A stretch of 41,227 nt of DNA, taken from a bacterium. Its GTDB lineage: Bacteria; Verrucomicrobiota; Verrucomicrobiia; Limisphaerales; J093. The notes under the pieces were generated by a model. The model was not told where the DNA came from. It did not search any database and worked only from the letters and a program-made list of their open reading frames with translations. The translations under genes were made by a program, and so were the position numbers. Position 1 is the stretch's first letter. Every line of letters begins with the position of its first letter. Positions 33,485 through 41,227 of the stretch are shown here, piece by piece. Where the stretch lies: contig JAKANS010000032.1 in NCBI GenBank assembly GCA_021823625.1, forward strand, positions 1-41,227, written 5' to 3'.

Positions 33485-33717
33485 GCCACGTCCTTGAACT
33501 CCACCTCGCCGGCCCGATCAGCTCGCACGAGCTTCATCAGTTCGGTGTCTTTTTGCAGTTCCAAGGTTTCCAGCAGCGCGGCCAGCTTCTCGCAACCAAT
33601 GACAAAAGCCACCGTGCGCCCCGCGCGGGCGATGGGAACCAGTCCATCAGCTTCCGCGCGGGCAATGACGCGGGACGGATTGGCCGCCAGTTCCGAAATG
33701 AGAACCGTAGATTTCAT
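33481..33717 (-). CDS. Phd/YefM-like antitoxin
   Basis: 78 residues from ATG 33717; an in-frame ATG at 33732 is possible, but the family normally begins MKSTVLISELAANPSRVIARA as here. The pattern ISEL-x-x-NPS-x-(V/A)-x-x-(A/R)-x-x-x-(D/G)-x-(V/I)-PI-x-RAG(R/K)-x-(V/A)AF(V/I) is that of prevent-host-death antitoxins, in which the first half binds operator DNA and the acidic C-terminal tail (ELMKLVRADRAGEVEF) occupies the toxin. Overlaps the toxin by 4 bases. The 279-base gap upstream holds no gene. Confidence 0.78.
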   Translation of the reverse strand: MKSTVLISELAANPSRVIARAEADGLVPIARAGRTVAFVIGCEKLAALLETLELQKDTELMKLVRADRAGEVEFKDVA

Positions 33718-33996
33718 GTGAAAAATGTGCATCCTCCTCTTTCCTCTGTCAACATGTCGCCCCGTTAAGCGAACCGGCCGGGAGTCGCCTTCCGTCGGCG
33801 CGTTCCAGCGTTGTCTGAGTCGGGGTCTGTGATCGGCTTGTACATCCCGTGGCGGTGTCGCCAAGCGGGCAGAGACAGCGGGGCGTGGCCGTTCATCGAA
33901 GACGTCTCGTGAAACGCACCACAGACCCGCGCGCGGCGTGGTTGGCAGTGCGACAGGCTGGTCGAGCGGGCACAATGCTGTTATACCTCCGCCGTT

Positions 33997-36609
33997 ATGC
34001 TCCGCCCTTTCTTTGTCGCCGGCCTGGCCTTGGTCACGCCGCTTTGCTTCAACCTCCGCGGCGGTCCCGTGCTGCACGTCGTGGGCGGCGCCGACGCCGG
34101 CACGAACCTCCTGCGCAACGGCGCTTTCGAACTCAACCAGTCTGCCACCCTCGCTGCCTGGCAGGCGGCGCCCGACGGCTTCCGCGTGGCGACCGGCGAG
34201 GGCCGTGGCGGTTCACAGGCGCTGGCGTGTGAAGCCCCCAACGAGACCGGCTGGCGCGGGGCCAGTCAAACCGTGGTCCTGGACCGCACCAACGTGGCGC
34301 CATTGATCGTCAGCGGCTGGAGCAAGGCGGAGAACGTCACCGGCGGACGCGACAGCGGATATTCCCTTTACGCCGACCTGGTGTATCAGGACGGCACGCC
34401 GCTGTGGGGTCAGACGGCGAATTTCGCCACCGGCACGCATGATTGGGAACGCCGGCAGGTGATCATTTTCCCCGCAAAGCCGGTCCGCTCGCTCACGTTG
34501 AACTGCCTGGTCCGCAGCCATGCCGGACGCGTCTGGTTCGATGACGTGGCGGTGACCGAAGTCGCGGCCGCGGGTGACGCCTTCGTCTTTCAAGGAACAC
34601 CGATGCAAAGGGTTCCTGCCAACCCGCCGCCGACCGAAACGCCGCACGAATTCCAGACGGGCGACGGCCTGAAGCTGGCGCTCAGCGGGCAGCGCGTCGC
34701 TTCGTTGCAGGTGGCGGGTCGCGAACTGGCGGCTGATTCGCCGGGTGGTTTCTTCGCACGCGACGTCGCGGCTAACTCAGACATCTTCGGCTTCACCGCC
34801 GGCGTTTGCCCTGAGCTTGGCCTGAAGCTCGAAGCCAACGTCCTACCTCGCGCAGATCACCTCGTCATCGAAGGCACGGTGACCGACACCACCGCGAAAG
34901 ACCGCGCGGTGATGCTGCTGTTCGCGCTGCCGATCGACGCCCGCGGCTGGATTTGGGGCGACGACATCCGCCGCCAGCGCACCATCGGCGGACACGGCGA
35001 ATTCGCGAACGTCACAGCCGTCGGTTGCGGCACCACCGGCACGTTGTCCTTGTACCCGCTGGCGGCGATCCACGACGACAAGACGGGGCTCGCGCTGGGT
35101 CTGGACATGGGCCAGGCGGCGCAATACCGGCTGGTTTACCACGCGGGCACGCGGCAATTGTTCATCGCTTACGACTTCGGACTGGTGGCCGACACCGAGC
35201 GTTTTCCGAGCGCGGCAAGATTTCGGTTCACGATCTATCACTTCGATCCGGCGTGGGGCTTCCGCGCCGCGTACCAGAAGTTCACGGAGATTTTCCCGGA
35301 TTACTTCCGCGTGCGCTCGCGCGATCAGGGCATTTGGATGCCGTTCACGGACGTCAGCACCGTGCAGGGTTGGGAGGACTTCGGCTTCCGCTACCACGAA
35401 GGCAACAACAACGTGCGCTGGGACGACGAGCACGGCGTGCTGAGCTTCCGCTACACCGAACCGATGACGTGGTGGATGTCGATGAAGCCCGAGCTGCCCC
35501 GCACCGAAGCCGAGGCCCTGCGGGTGCGGGACGAGCTTGCCACCGGATCGACGGGCAATTCGCAGCAGATGGCCAATGTGTCGCGATCGGCGGCCATGTT
35601 CGATGAAACAGGCCACCCGGCGCTGTTGTACCGCAACGAGCCGTGGGCGAACGGCGCGGTCTGGAGCCTCAACCCCAATCCATTCCTGCCGGCGTCGCCC
35701 AACGCGGCGACAGTGCATTGGAGTCCGGCGATCAAGACGCGGCTCTACGGCGCCGGCGCCACCGCGCGTCTGGATGGCGAGTATCTCGATTCGCTCGAAG
35801 GTTACGTCACCACCGATCTCAACTTCCGCCGCGAGCATTTCCGCTACACCAGCGTGCCGCTCACATTCGCGGCCGACACCTTTCGGCCCGCGCTCTTCAA
35901 GGGTCTGGCGGTTTATGAGTTCACCCGCTGGCTGAGCGAGGACGTGCACCGCCTCGGCGCACTGATGTTCGCCAACGGCGTGCCGTACCGCTTCGGCTTC
36001 CTCTGTCCCTGGCTGGACGTGCTGGGCACCGAAACCGACTGGCTGGCCGGGGACCGTTACCGCCCCGTATCCGATTCGCAACTCTGCTACTGGCGAACGC
36101 TGGCCGGCCGCAAGCCCTACCTCCTGCTGATGAACACCGACTATGACAAGTTCGCCTCCGACATGGTGGAGCGTTATTTCCAGCAGAGTCTTTTCTACGG
36201 TTTGTTCCCGTCGATGTTCAGTCACAACGCCGCGGAGAATCCGTACTGGCAGAACCCAAAGTGGTATAACCGCGACCGCCCGCTCTTCAAAAAGTACCTC
36301 CCATTGATCAAACAAGTAGCCGAGGCCGGCTGGCAGCCGGTGACTGCCGCGAAATGCGACAACGCGGACATCCTTGTCGAACGCTTCGGACCGGACGCCG
36401 CGGGTGCCACGTTCTTCACGCTGAGAAACGACACGGCGCATCTCCAAACCGGCGCGCTGGAGCTGACGCCAACCGCCGGCAAGACCGGCCCCCCAAGCCC
36501 CGCCAAGGAATTGCTGTCTGGACGCAGTTTGGCGCCGAGTGGCCGGGGGTGGAACGTGAACCTCGAGCCCGGTACCACCCTGTTGCTGCGCGTCGTGGGC
36601 GCGCCTTGA
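33997..36609 (+). CDS. large secreted protein, probable unassigned carbohydrate-active enzyme
   Basis: 870 residues with a signal peptide (RPFFVAGLALVTPLCF). Residues about 38-190 look like a CBM4/16-type jelly roll (NLLRNGAFELNQSATLAAW, GSQALACEAPNETGWRGASQ, SGWSKAENVTGG, RVWFDDVAV). A second all-beta region spans about 215-410 (FARDVAANSDIFGFTAG, DHLVIEGTVTD, YPLAAIHDDKTGLALGLDMG). Residues about 415-790 have barrel-like content with exposed acidic and aromatic residues (GIWMPFTDVSTVQGWEDFGF, DLNFRREHFRYTSVPL, FCLWLDVLGTE-like FLCPWLDVLGTETDWLAG, YLLLMNTDYDKFA), and a final beta domain closes it (ATFFTLRNDTAHLQTGAL). The domain order resembles glycosidases, but I cannot place the middle part in a numbered family. 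No neighbouring enzyme or transporter supports a specific glycan. Confidence 0.7.
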   Translation: MLRPFFVAGLALVTPLCFNLRGGPVLHVVGGADAGTNLLRNGAFELNQSATLAAWQAAPDGFRVATGEGRGGSQALACEAPNETGWRGASQTVVLDRTNVAPLIVSGWSKAENVTGGRDSGYSLYADLVYQDGTPLWGQTANFATGTHDWERRQVIIFPAKPVRSLTLNCLVRSHAGRVWFDDVAVTEVAAAGDAFVFQGTPMQRVPANPPPTETPHEFQTGDGLKLALSGQRVASLQVAGRELAADSPGGFFARDVAANSDIFGFTAGVCPELGLKLEANVLPRADHLVIEGTVTDTTAKDRAVMLLFALPIDARGWIWGDDIRRQRTIGGHGEFANVTAVGCGTTGTLSLYPLAAIHDDKTGLALGLDMGQAAQYRLVYHAGTRQLFIAYDFGLVADTERFPSAARFRFTIYHFDPAWGFRAAYQKFTEIFPDYFRVRSRDQGIWMPFTDVSTVQGWEDFGFRYHEGNNNVRWDDEHGVLSFRYTEPMTWWMSMKPELPRTEAEALRVRDELATGSTGNSQQMANVSRSAAMFDETGHPALLYRNEPWANGAVWSLNPNPFLPASPNAATVHWSPAIKTRLYGAGATARLDGEYLDSLEGYVTTDLNFRREHFRYTSVPLTFAADTFRPALFKGLAVYEFTRWLSEDVHRLGALMFANGVPYRFGFLCPWLDVLGTETDWLAGDRYRPVSDSQLCYWRTLAGRKPYLLLMNTDYDKFASDMVERYFQQSLFYGLFPSMFSHNAAENPYWQNPKWYNRDRPLFKKYLPLIKQVAEAGWQPVTAAKCDNADILVERFGPDAAGATFFTLRNDTAHLQTGALELTPTAGKTGPPSPAKELLSGRSLAPSGRGWNVNLEPGTTLLLRVVGAP

Positions 36610-36723
36610 GGTCTGGCCAGGATGGGTGGCCAGTGGGTGGCCGCAGGTCAGGGCCGATTCGCTCACAAGCGCTTTTGCTACAACCATGCCTACTTGACCC
36701 TTTTCGCTTGCGGAATCTCCGAT

Positions 36724-37209
36724 ATGGCGGATGTTCCCGCAAATCGCTTGAAACCCTGCAGCCATAATCCGCGAGTCAGCACTGCGCGCTCCCGGGGCGG
36801 TTCGCCGGTGGCCGGGACAACCGCGAGGAGCCTGTCCGGGTGGGGGTTGACTTGCGTCGCCCTCACTTCGCTGCTGAGCGGCTGCATCTACATTCCGTCC
36901 AAGACCGGCACCGGCCACGTGCTGGTCGTCGGCATCGGCGTGGTCAGCGTCAATGACCGGACCAACCAGGCGCTCGTTGCTACGAGCACGCATGTGCTAG
37001 GCATGCAGGTCAGCGACCGGCCCGGACTCAAGTTCGGCCTGGGTTACGCCTCCGGCGTGGTGACAACGGTGAGCGACGGCGCGGAAGACGTGCGCGCCGA
37101 GATTTCGCAATGCCCCTTTGGCCCCCTGACGGTCACAGTGCAGAACGCAACTCTCAGTTCGCCAACCAACCAAACTCAAGAGTCCGAAAACCTCACCCCC
37201 AAACCCTAA
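36724..37209 (+). CDS. lipoprotein, first gene of a four-gene unit
   Basis: 161 residues from ATG 36724; an earlier in-frame start at 36622 would add 34 residues without improving the signal sequence. The lipobox is LLSGC (after GLTCVALTSLLSGC). The mature part contains HVLVVGIGVVSVND, then a beta segment LVATSTHVLGMQVSDRPGLKFGLGY with the same layout as in the next protein (VIASTGTTLGVELSQ ... MKVGYNRAELALVP), then VTTVSDGAEDVRAEIS and a Thr/Gln-rich tail. It may insert strands into a larger assembly (inference). Its TAA overlaps the next ATG by one base (TAATG). Confidence 0.65.
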   Translation: MADVPANRLKPCSHNPRVSTARSRGGSPVAGTTARSLSGWGLTCVALTSLLSGCIYIPSKTGTGHVLVVGIGVVSVNDRTNQALVATSTHVLGMQVSDRPGLKFGLGYASGVVTTVSDGAEDVRAEISQCPFGPLTVTVQNATLSSPTNQTQESENLTPKP

Positions 37210-38051
37210 TGAACCCCACTCCGCAACCGTCCTGCCCCCGTCCTTGGGCCGGGCTCCTGGCTGCTGCCGGGTGCCTGGTCCTCCCGGCCTGCAACATCGA
37301 CAAACACACCGTCATCGCCTCCACCGGCACGACGCTCGGCGTCGAGTTGTCCCAGGACCAGGCCACCCAGTCGCCACGGATGAAGGTGGGTTACAATCGC
37401 GCCGAGTTGGCGTTGGTACCCTCCAATCGTTCCGCGGAGAAAGACCCCGGCTCGCGACTCGCATCGCTCCTTTGTGAGCATTGTGCGAAAGGCGAGGAAA
37501 GCTGCACCAGTCCGGAGAAATGCCAGAAGGTGCTTTGTCAACTCACCCCGGAGGTGCTCAAGAACATCAAAGACGGCGGCGCGGTGGACACCGCCGAAGT
37601 GCTCATGGAAATCCGGATGCAGGGCGGCATCCTGTTCAACGGCATCCACGATGCCGGCTTGTACCAGCGCCTGGCCGTCGGCAAGACCGCGGTCCAACAA
37701 CCGGGCGCCTCCCTGATGTTCGCGCGGGACAAGAAGGGCGAACTGAGTGCCGATGCCGCGACGGCCGTCGAGAAGGCCACCGCGGCGGTCAAGGCCGTGC
37801 CGCAAGAACCCACGGATACGCTCTCCCAACGGGGTGATCTGGCCAGGGCTTTCATGGCCGCCGACGACAAGACTCCCTTCGATGAAGCGGCCAAGGAAGC
37901 TGGCTACACTGCCGCTACGCCGACGCCATTCCAGCAATTCCTGCTCGACGATGACTTCAAGAGCGACAACGCGGGCAAGCGCTCCGCTGCCGTTGCCCGC
38001 CTCAAGGTGCTTACCGAGTCTTTGAAGAACCGGGGCATCGCCGTGAAATGA
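37209..38051 (+). CDS. lipoprotein with Cys-rich loop, second gene of the unit
   Basis: 280 residues from ATG 37209. Lipobox LPAC (GCLVLPACN). The first mature segment shares the strand pattern of the upstream protein (IASTGTTLGVELSQDQATQS, MKVGYNRAELALVPSNR). A loop with four Cys follows (LLCEHCAKGEESCTSPEKCQ) plus one more in KVLCQLTPEVLKNI, which could hold disulfides or a metal. The rest is mostly helical (AEVLMEIRMQGGILFNGIHD, EKATAAVKAVPQE, KRSAAVARLKVLTESLKNRG). The TSTTLG-V-E ... K-(V/L)GY-x-RAE-x-A-(L/V)P pattern occurs in other uncharacterised lipoproteins that I recall, without function. Confidence 0.7.
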   Translation: MNPTPQPSCPRPWAGLLAAAGCLVLPACNIDKHTVIASTGTTLGVELSQDQATQSPRMKVGYNRAELALVPSNRSAEKDPGSRLASLLCEHCAKGEESCTSPEKCQKVLCQLTPEVLKNIKDGGAVDTAEVLMEIRMQGGILFNGIHDAGLYQRLAVGKTAVQQPGASLMFARDKKGELSADAATAVEKATAAVKAVPQEPTDTLSQRGDLARAFMAADDKTPFDEAAKEAGYTAATPTPFQQFLLDDDFKSDNAGKRSAAVARLKVLTESLKNRGIAVK

Positions 38052-38073
38052 ACCGAAGCCGCAACTCACCCCC

Positions 38074-38229
38074 ATGACAACCCAAGTTGAGCGCATCGAC
38101 CTCGCCGCGCCGGGGCTCGATCTGAAAAAGGCAATCCAAGACACATGCGACATCAAGCTCGCGGCCGGCCTGAAGCTGGTGGCGACGTTCGTGTTTGGCA
38201 CGGACTTGTTGCTCATTTTCCAACCCTGA
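38074..38229 (+). CDS. 51-residue small protein between lipoprotein and membrane protein genes
   Basis: An ATG-started frame of 51 residues, 22 bases after the lipoprotein stop and 60 bases before the next gene. It begins MTTQVERIDLAAPGLDLKKA and ends with a hydrophobic stretch LVATFVFGTDLLLIFQP that is long enough for one short membrane span. Good codon usage and consistent spacing favour a real small gene. No family recognised. Confidence 0.55.
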   Translation: MTTQVERIDLAAPGLDLKKAIQDTCDIKLAAGLKLVATFVFGTDLLLIFQP

Positions 38230-38289
38230 CTGCCGGTTGCCGCGACTGATCGCGGATCGGAAAGGCTCCTAACCATCGGAGGGCGTTTC

Positions 38290-40575
38290 ATGTTACGACC
38301 GACTTATCTTGGTCGCGGCAAAGTGCGGGTTGGCCCACGCTGGCGCCTCGGAATCGTGGCCGCTTGGTTGCTGCCGCTCAGCCTGGCCGCCGCCGACTTC
38401 GCGCCGGACCCCAGCCTGACCAATCGCGTCCAGGCCGTGCCGGCGAACGGCCGGGTGCTGGTGCCGCTGTTGCGTGCCAGCCCGCCGGCCGCGGCCGCCA
38501 CCAATGAAACACTGGACCTCCAGTTGATGCCGTTCCGCGACGCGCTGACCGGCGACACGCTGCCGGTGCAGATGGCCTTGCCGGGCGTTGTCGAAGCGCC
38601 CCCCGCGCTGACGTTGAGCAACGTCCCGGTGGCACCCACAATCGCGCGCCTGGACCTGGTCTTGCTCACCACCGAACCGGCTTCCACCAACGCATTCGAG
38701 GGCGCGCTGTTGTTGCGGCAGAACGGCGGCGCCTGGACCCGCCACCCGCTCAGCCTGCGCCGCCGCGCGGTCCCAAAGCCGGCGGTGCTGGTATTGGATC
38801 AGAGCACAATCGACGCCGCGCTCGTCCGCCCGTGGGGTGCAAAGGACGATACGCCGTTGGGCAAGTTCACCGTGCGCGTGCGCGAAAAGAGCGGGACCTG
38901 GCCGCTGGAAGGACTCAGCGTCCGCCTCGAACAGGTCGCCAAGGCGCCCGCCACGGGTTTCGATTTGCAGCGCTGCCTCGCGTTTCGGGTCAATGACGTG
39001 CCGGTCAAAGACCTCGCCTCCTGGCCTCCAGAGACGCCTGCCGCCAAGGAAGGCGAACGCACGATCCCGGCGGGCGGCCAGGCGGTGATCGAAGGCGAAT
39101 GGCGGGACCTCCGCCCTGGCGAATACCAGGTCACGCTCCGTTTTCAGGCCACCAACTCCGCCGATGACGAAGCCCAGAAACTGACACTGCATTTCCAGGT
39201 GCGCCACGGCTGGGTTCGCCCGGTGCTGACGTTGACGCTCGCGCTGGGCTTGTCGTGGTTCCTGACCAAGTTTCTGGCGTTCACCCAAAAGCGGCTGACG
39301 CTCCGCCAACGCCTCGAAGCGATCACGTTCGCCTGCCATCCCGCTTACGCGAACCACCCGGCCGCAGTGTGGTCGCGCGCCCTGGTGGCCCAGGCGCGGC
39401 GGTTGACCGAGCGGCTCTGGCTGTCCGGCTACGACGCCATCGACGCCAAGCTCAAGCAAGCCACCGCCTTCCTTGAATTGCTCGCGAAGGCCAGTGAGCT
39501 CCGCAAACAGCTCGATGCGGCGGGCCTGCCCCGCTTCATCGCCTTCCGGGTCCGGGCGAAGATCGACAACGTCCTCGGTGGGCTCAACAACCGGCAGTTG
39601 GACGACGCCTCGCGCCAGCAAACCGCGCAGGAACTCGAGGCATTGAAGGTGTGGCTTCAGGACTCGCTGTTCGTCGAGCAATACCGCGCCGACCTGGGGC
39701 GCGACGTGAAGCGCCTCGCCAACCGCGTCGAGCCGGAACTGGTGACCGACGCACCGGCGCGAGCCCGGATCGAAGCGTTGCGGCAAGATTGCGAACTGCA
39801 ACCCGGCGACGATCTGAAGAAGTTGCTCCAGCGCGAGGAAGCTTACGCGCGGTTGAAGGTGATCTGGGAGCGGCGCCAGTCGCCCGAGTTCGCCACGCTC
39901 TGGCCGCACACCGGCAACAGAGAGGAGTTCTTCCAGCTCGCGGACGACGCCGCGTGGCAGCGCCTGAAACAAGCCGACGCCAGCCACCGGTTGACTCTGA
40001 AGGCGCCGGCCGAGCCGCAGGCGTACGAAGACATCCGCTTCCAAGTCACGACGGGCGACGCGGACTTGGAGAGCACCTTCCTTTTCCAACACGGCCTCAC
40101 CTGGGAATGGAACTGGAATTTTCGAGGCGCTGTGCCGACCGCAGACGCGGGCACCGCGCCGGCAGTGGCAGCGATCGACCGGATGCGCCGCGCCATGACC
40201 GGCGGTCCAGCCGCGGAGGATCGCCAGGAAACCACGCAGGGCCCGTGGCTGGTTCAATTCGCGGCCGGGGCCGGGACGCTTGCCGCCCGCGTCAAGGTGC
40301 GTCGCGGTGGCGAGGAACTGAAGATCGACAGTCCCAAGGTCGCAGTGTCCGATTCGCGTGAGTTCGGCATTTTGCAGGGGTTCGAGGAAATCGAGGTCTG
40401 GTCCACCGTCATCGCGCTGCTGCTGGCACTGGTCAGCGGCCTGTCCGCCAAGTTTTTCAACGCGCCGGCCTTTGGCACCGCCGGCGACTACCTGACCTTG
40501 TTCCTCTGGGGCGTGGGCGTGGACCAGGCCAAGAACGCCTGGCAGTTTTTTTCGACTTACTCCAACCGCCAATGA
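38290..40575 (+). CDS. 761-residue membrane protein with periplasmic beta and helical domains
   Basis: Signal or anchor segment near the N-terminus (WRLGIVAAWLLPLSLAAADF). A large beta-rich region follows (to about 315), ending in an Ig/CARDB-like strand set (RPGEYQVTLRFQATNSADDE). A transmembrane helix lies at about 318-340 (VLTLTLALGLSWFLTKFLAF), then a long helical region about 345-590 rich in Leu/Ala/Lys with coiled-coil look (LEAITFACHPA, LLAKASELRKQLDAAG, RVRAKIDNVLGGLNN). A second beta domain covers about 595-690 (AYEDIRFQVTTGDADLESTF), and two hydrophobic helices close the protein (IALLLALVSGLSAKFF, DYLTLFLWGVGVDQAKNAW). Unrecognised family. It is probably an inner-membrane anchor or scaffold for the two upstream lipoproteins (inference from synteny). 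Confidence 0.7.
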   Translation: MLRPTYLGRGKVRVGPRWRLGIVAAWLLPLSLAAADFAPDPSLTNRVQAVPANGRVLVPLLRASPPAAAATNETLDLQLMPFRDALTGDTLPVQMALPGVVEAPPALTLSNVPVAPTIARLDLVLLTTEPASTNAFEGALLLRQNGGAWTRHPLSLRRRAVPKPAVLVLDQSTIDAALVRPWGAKDDTPLGKFTVRVREKSGTWPLEGLSVRLEQVAKAPATGFDLQRCLAFRVNDVPVKDLASWPPETPAAKEGERTIPAGGQAVIEGEWRDLRPGEYQVTLRFQATNSADDEAQKLTLHFQVRHGWVRPVLTLTLALGLSWFLTKFLAFTQKRLTLRQRLEAITFACHPAYANHPAAVWSRALVAQARRLTERLWLSGYDAIDAKLKQATAFLELLAKASELRKQLDAAGLPRFIAFRVRAKIDNVLGGLNNRQLDDASRQQTAQELEALKVWLQDSLFVEQYRADLGRDVKRLANRVEPELVTDAPARARIEALRQDCELQPGDDLKKLLQREEAYARLKVIWERRQSPEFATLWPHTGNREEFFQLADDAAWQRLKQADASHRLTLKAPAEPQAYEDIRFQVTTGDADLESTFLFQHGLTWEWNWNFRGAVPTADAGTAPAVAAIDRMRRAMTGGPAAEDRQETTQGPWLVQFAAGAGTLAARVKVRRGGEELKIDSPKVAVSDSREFGILQGFEEIEVWSTVIALLLALVSGLSAKFFNAPAFGTAGDYLTLFLWGVGVDQAKNAWQFFSTYSNRQ

Positions 40576-40598
40576 GCGGCGTGGCTGGCGAAGCTGCG

Positions 40599-40802
40599 CT
40601 ACAGGGCGAGTTGAATCGTCCGCGTTTTTTCGCCCGTGACAGCGGGGGGGACCGCAACCGAGAGCCAGCCTTGGATAGCCTCGCGCAAATTGGCTTCGAC
40701 CTCTTCCAGACTATCGCCCTGGGTCACACAGCCAGGCAGGGCGGGCACCTCGGTCCAAAAGCCGCCCTCTTCAGCCTCATGCACGATGGCTTGAAGTGTC
40801 AT
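40599..40802 (-). CDS. HicB-like antitoxin, short
   Basis: 67 residues with the HicB strand pattern: LQAIVHEAEEGGFWTEVPALPGCVTQGDSLEE contains (A/D)-E-(E/D)-G-G-(F/Y)-x-(A/V)-x-VPALPGC-x-(T/S)-x-G, followed by VEANLREAIQGWL. The C-terminal tail is short and lacks an obvious DNA-binding domain. Its start overlaps the stop of an upstream frame (ATGA at 40799-40802), as in hic operons, but that upstream product has no HicA features, so either the toxin is atypical or this is a solitary antitoxin. Convergent with the 761-residue membrane protein gene, 23 bases apart. Confidence 0.75.
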   Translation of the reverse strand: MTLQAIVHEAEEGGFWTEVPALPGCVTQGDSLEEVEANLREAIQGWLSVAVPPAVTGEKTRTIQLAL

Positions 40803-41113
40803 GGGACGAGGGTAATCGAACCTGGAAGCGACTCAAGTTCTGCTTTGCCCGGCACCGGCGGATCTCCGATCTCACGTTCACGCCAGCGCACGGGCACCTT
40901 ACCTCCCTGGCCATCCACATTCGCGGCTAGCGTGGCCTGAGTGGTAGCAGTTGCGTTCGCGCGATCCTTCCGGGCGTGGCGCTGGCTTGGCGCGTTTGCC
41001 GGGGCGCGGAATCGCTTCCCGCCGACGCACAGCAATCGATCGAACGCGGCAAGTTCCGGTCTGAATTCGCAGCCGCCGGAGGCTGCCATGCGCGAGCCGG
41101 GCATCCGCTTCAC
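40799..41113 (-). CDS. hypothetical protein between HicB and GtrA-like genes
   Basis: 104 residues from a GTG at 41113 that overlaps the stop of the GtrA-like gene (GTGA) and whose stop overlaps the HicB start (ATGA). The overlaps at both ends are suggestive of translational coupling, and codon usage is acceptable, but the product is basic and low in hydrophobic content (CVGGKRFRAPANAPSQRHAR, RWREREIGDPPVPGKAELES) with no recognised fold. It does not contain the GSH motif of HicA. May be an unusual partner of the antitoxin or a non-coding overlap. Confidence 0.35.
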   Translation of the reverse strand: MKRMPGSRMAASGGCEFRPELAAFDRLLCVGGKRFRAPANAPSQRHARKDRANATATTQATLAANVDGQGGKVPVRWREREIGDPPVPGKAELESLPGSITLVP

Positions 41114-41227
41114 GCATACACCCAGGCGCGGTAGCCGGCGAAGTTCCAGAGCAGGCCCACGCCCACCGCCGCCGCCTTGACCGTGTTGCGCGCGACCCAG
41201 TCGGCGTCGAGCGCCCGCAGCTTCGGC
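41110..41227 (-). CDS. GtrA-like membrane protein, C-terminal end (cut by window edge)
   Basis: Only 38 residues are visible before the stop: an amphipathic stretch (LRALDADWVARNTVKAAAVG) and a last membrane helix ending in VGLLWNFAGYRAWVYA. The end pattern (V/L)-x-(L/F)-x-WNF-x-x-(Y/N)R-x-WV(Y/F) is that of GtrA-family proteins, small four-span membrane proteins linked to flipping of polyprenyl-phosphate sugars during cell-surface glycan synthesis. The rest lies beyond the window. Confidence 0.7.
   Translation of the reverse strand, partial: PKLRALDADWVARNTVKAAAVGVGLLWNFAGYRAWVYA

Noticed and set aside
33484..34077. Longer 198-residue form of the Phd-like antitoxin
   Set aside because: The extra N-terminal part is unlike any antitoxin; family homology begins at the ATG at 33717.
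40815..40835. T-loop-like GGTTCGATTACC on the minus strand
   Set aside because: Flanking bases do not pair as a T-stem and no cloverleaf can be drawn.
1..41227. CRISPR arrays, rRNA and tRNA genes
   Set aside because: No regularly spaced direct repeats and no recognisable rRNA or tRNA sequence seen on either strand.

Overview
The window looks like chromosome from a Verrucomicrobiota bacterium, probably of the Pedosphaera/Limisphaerales type. The evidence is high GC with strong G/C third positions, a PSCyt1-DUF1549-LamG-DUF1553 cytochrome-type protein, a giant lamin-tail/CotH secreted protein, Ig- and PA14-bearing secreted proteins ending in the same short C-terminal module, a GH127 enzyme, and many toxin-antitoxin modules. 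The taxonomic call is inference from gene content only.

Layout. 1-1141 holds remnants of three unrelated insertion sequences (IS110, IS1634/IS4, IS630). 1204-4591 runs rightward: an unknown protein translationally coupled to a secreted lectin-like protein, a GT2 glycosyltransferase and a SufU-type Fe-S scaffold; the last two each appear broken by one single-base frameshift. 4637-18600 runs leftward: a small conserved protein, the PSCyt1/DUF1553 protein, the 1747-residue LTD-CotH mosaic, an OGG1-like DNA glycosylase overlapping a PAP2-glycosyltransferase fusion, apt, and a sigma-70 factor. 18887-21870 contains two related MFS transporters facing each other, separated by a row of four hairpins. 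22043-25581 (leftward) encodes a cyclase with a duplicated histidine-kinase dimerisation segment plus a receiver domain, and an OPT oligopeptide transporter. 25825-28167 encodes a secreted GH127 beta-L-arabinofuranosidase-like enzyme.

28.2-33.7 kb is an accessory stretch: a ParE-like remnant, a Phd-VapC pair, a HicAB pair whose HicA carries an in-frame amber stop, two small lipoprotein genes each followed by an attC-like imperfect inverted repeat (a possible integron-cassette cluster without integrase), two unassigned leftward genes, and a Phd/RelE pair. 33997-36609 encodes a large secreted protein that looks like an unassigned carbohydrate-active enzyme.

36724-40575 is a tight four-gene unit of unknown function: two lipoproteins sharing a short segment, a 51-residue protein, and a 761-residue membrane protein with periplasmic beta and helical domains. 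It is followed by a convergent HicB-like antitoxin and, at the right edge, the end of a GtrA-like membrane protein. The strongest candidates for something undescribed are this four-gene envelope unit, the cassette/attC-like array, and the cyclase with tandem H-boxes. No tRNA, rRNA or CRISPR array was found.
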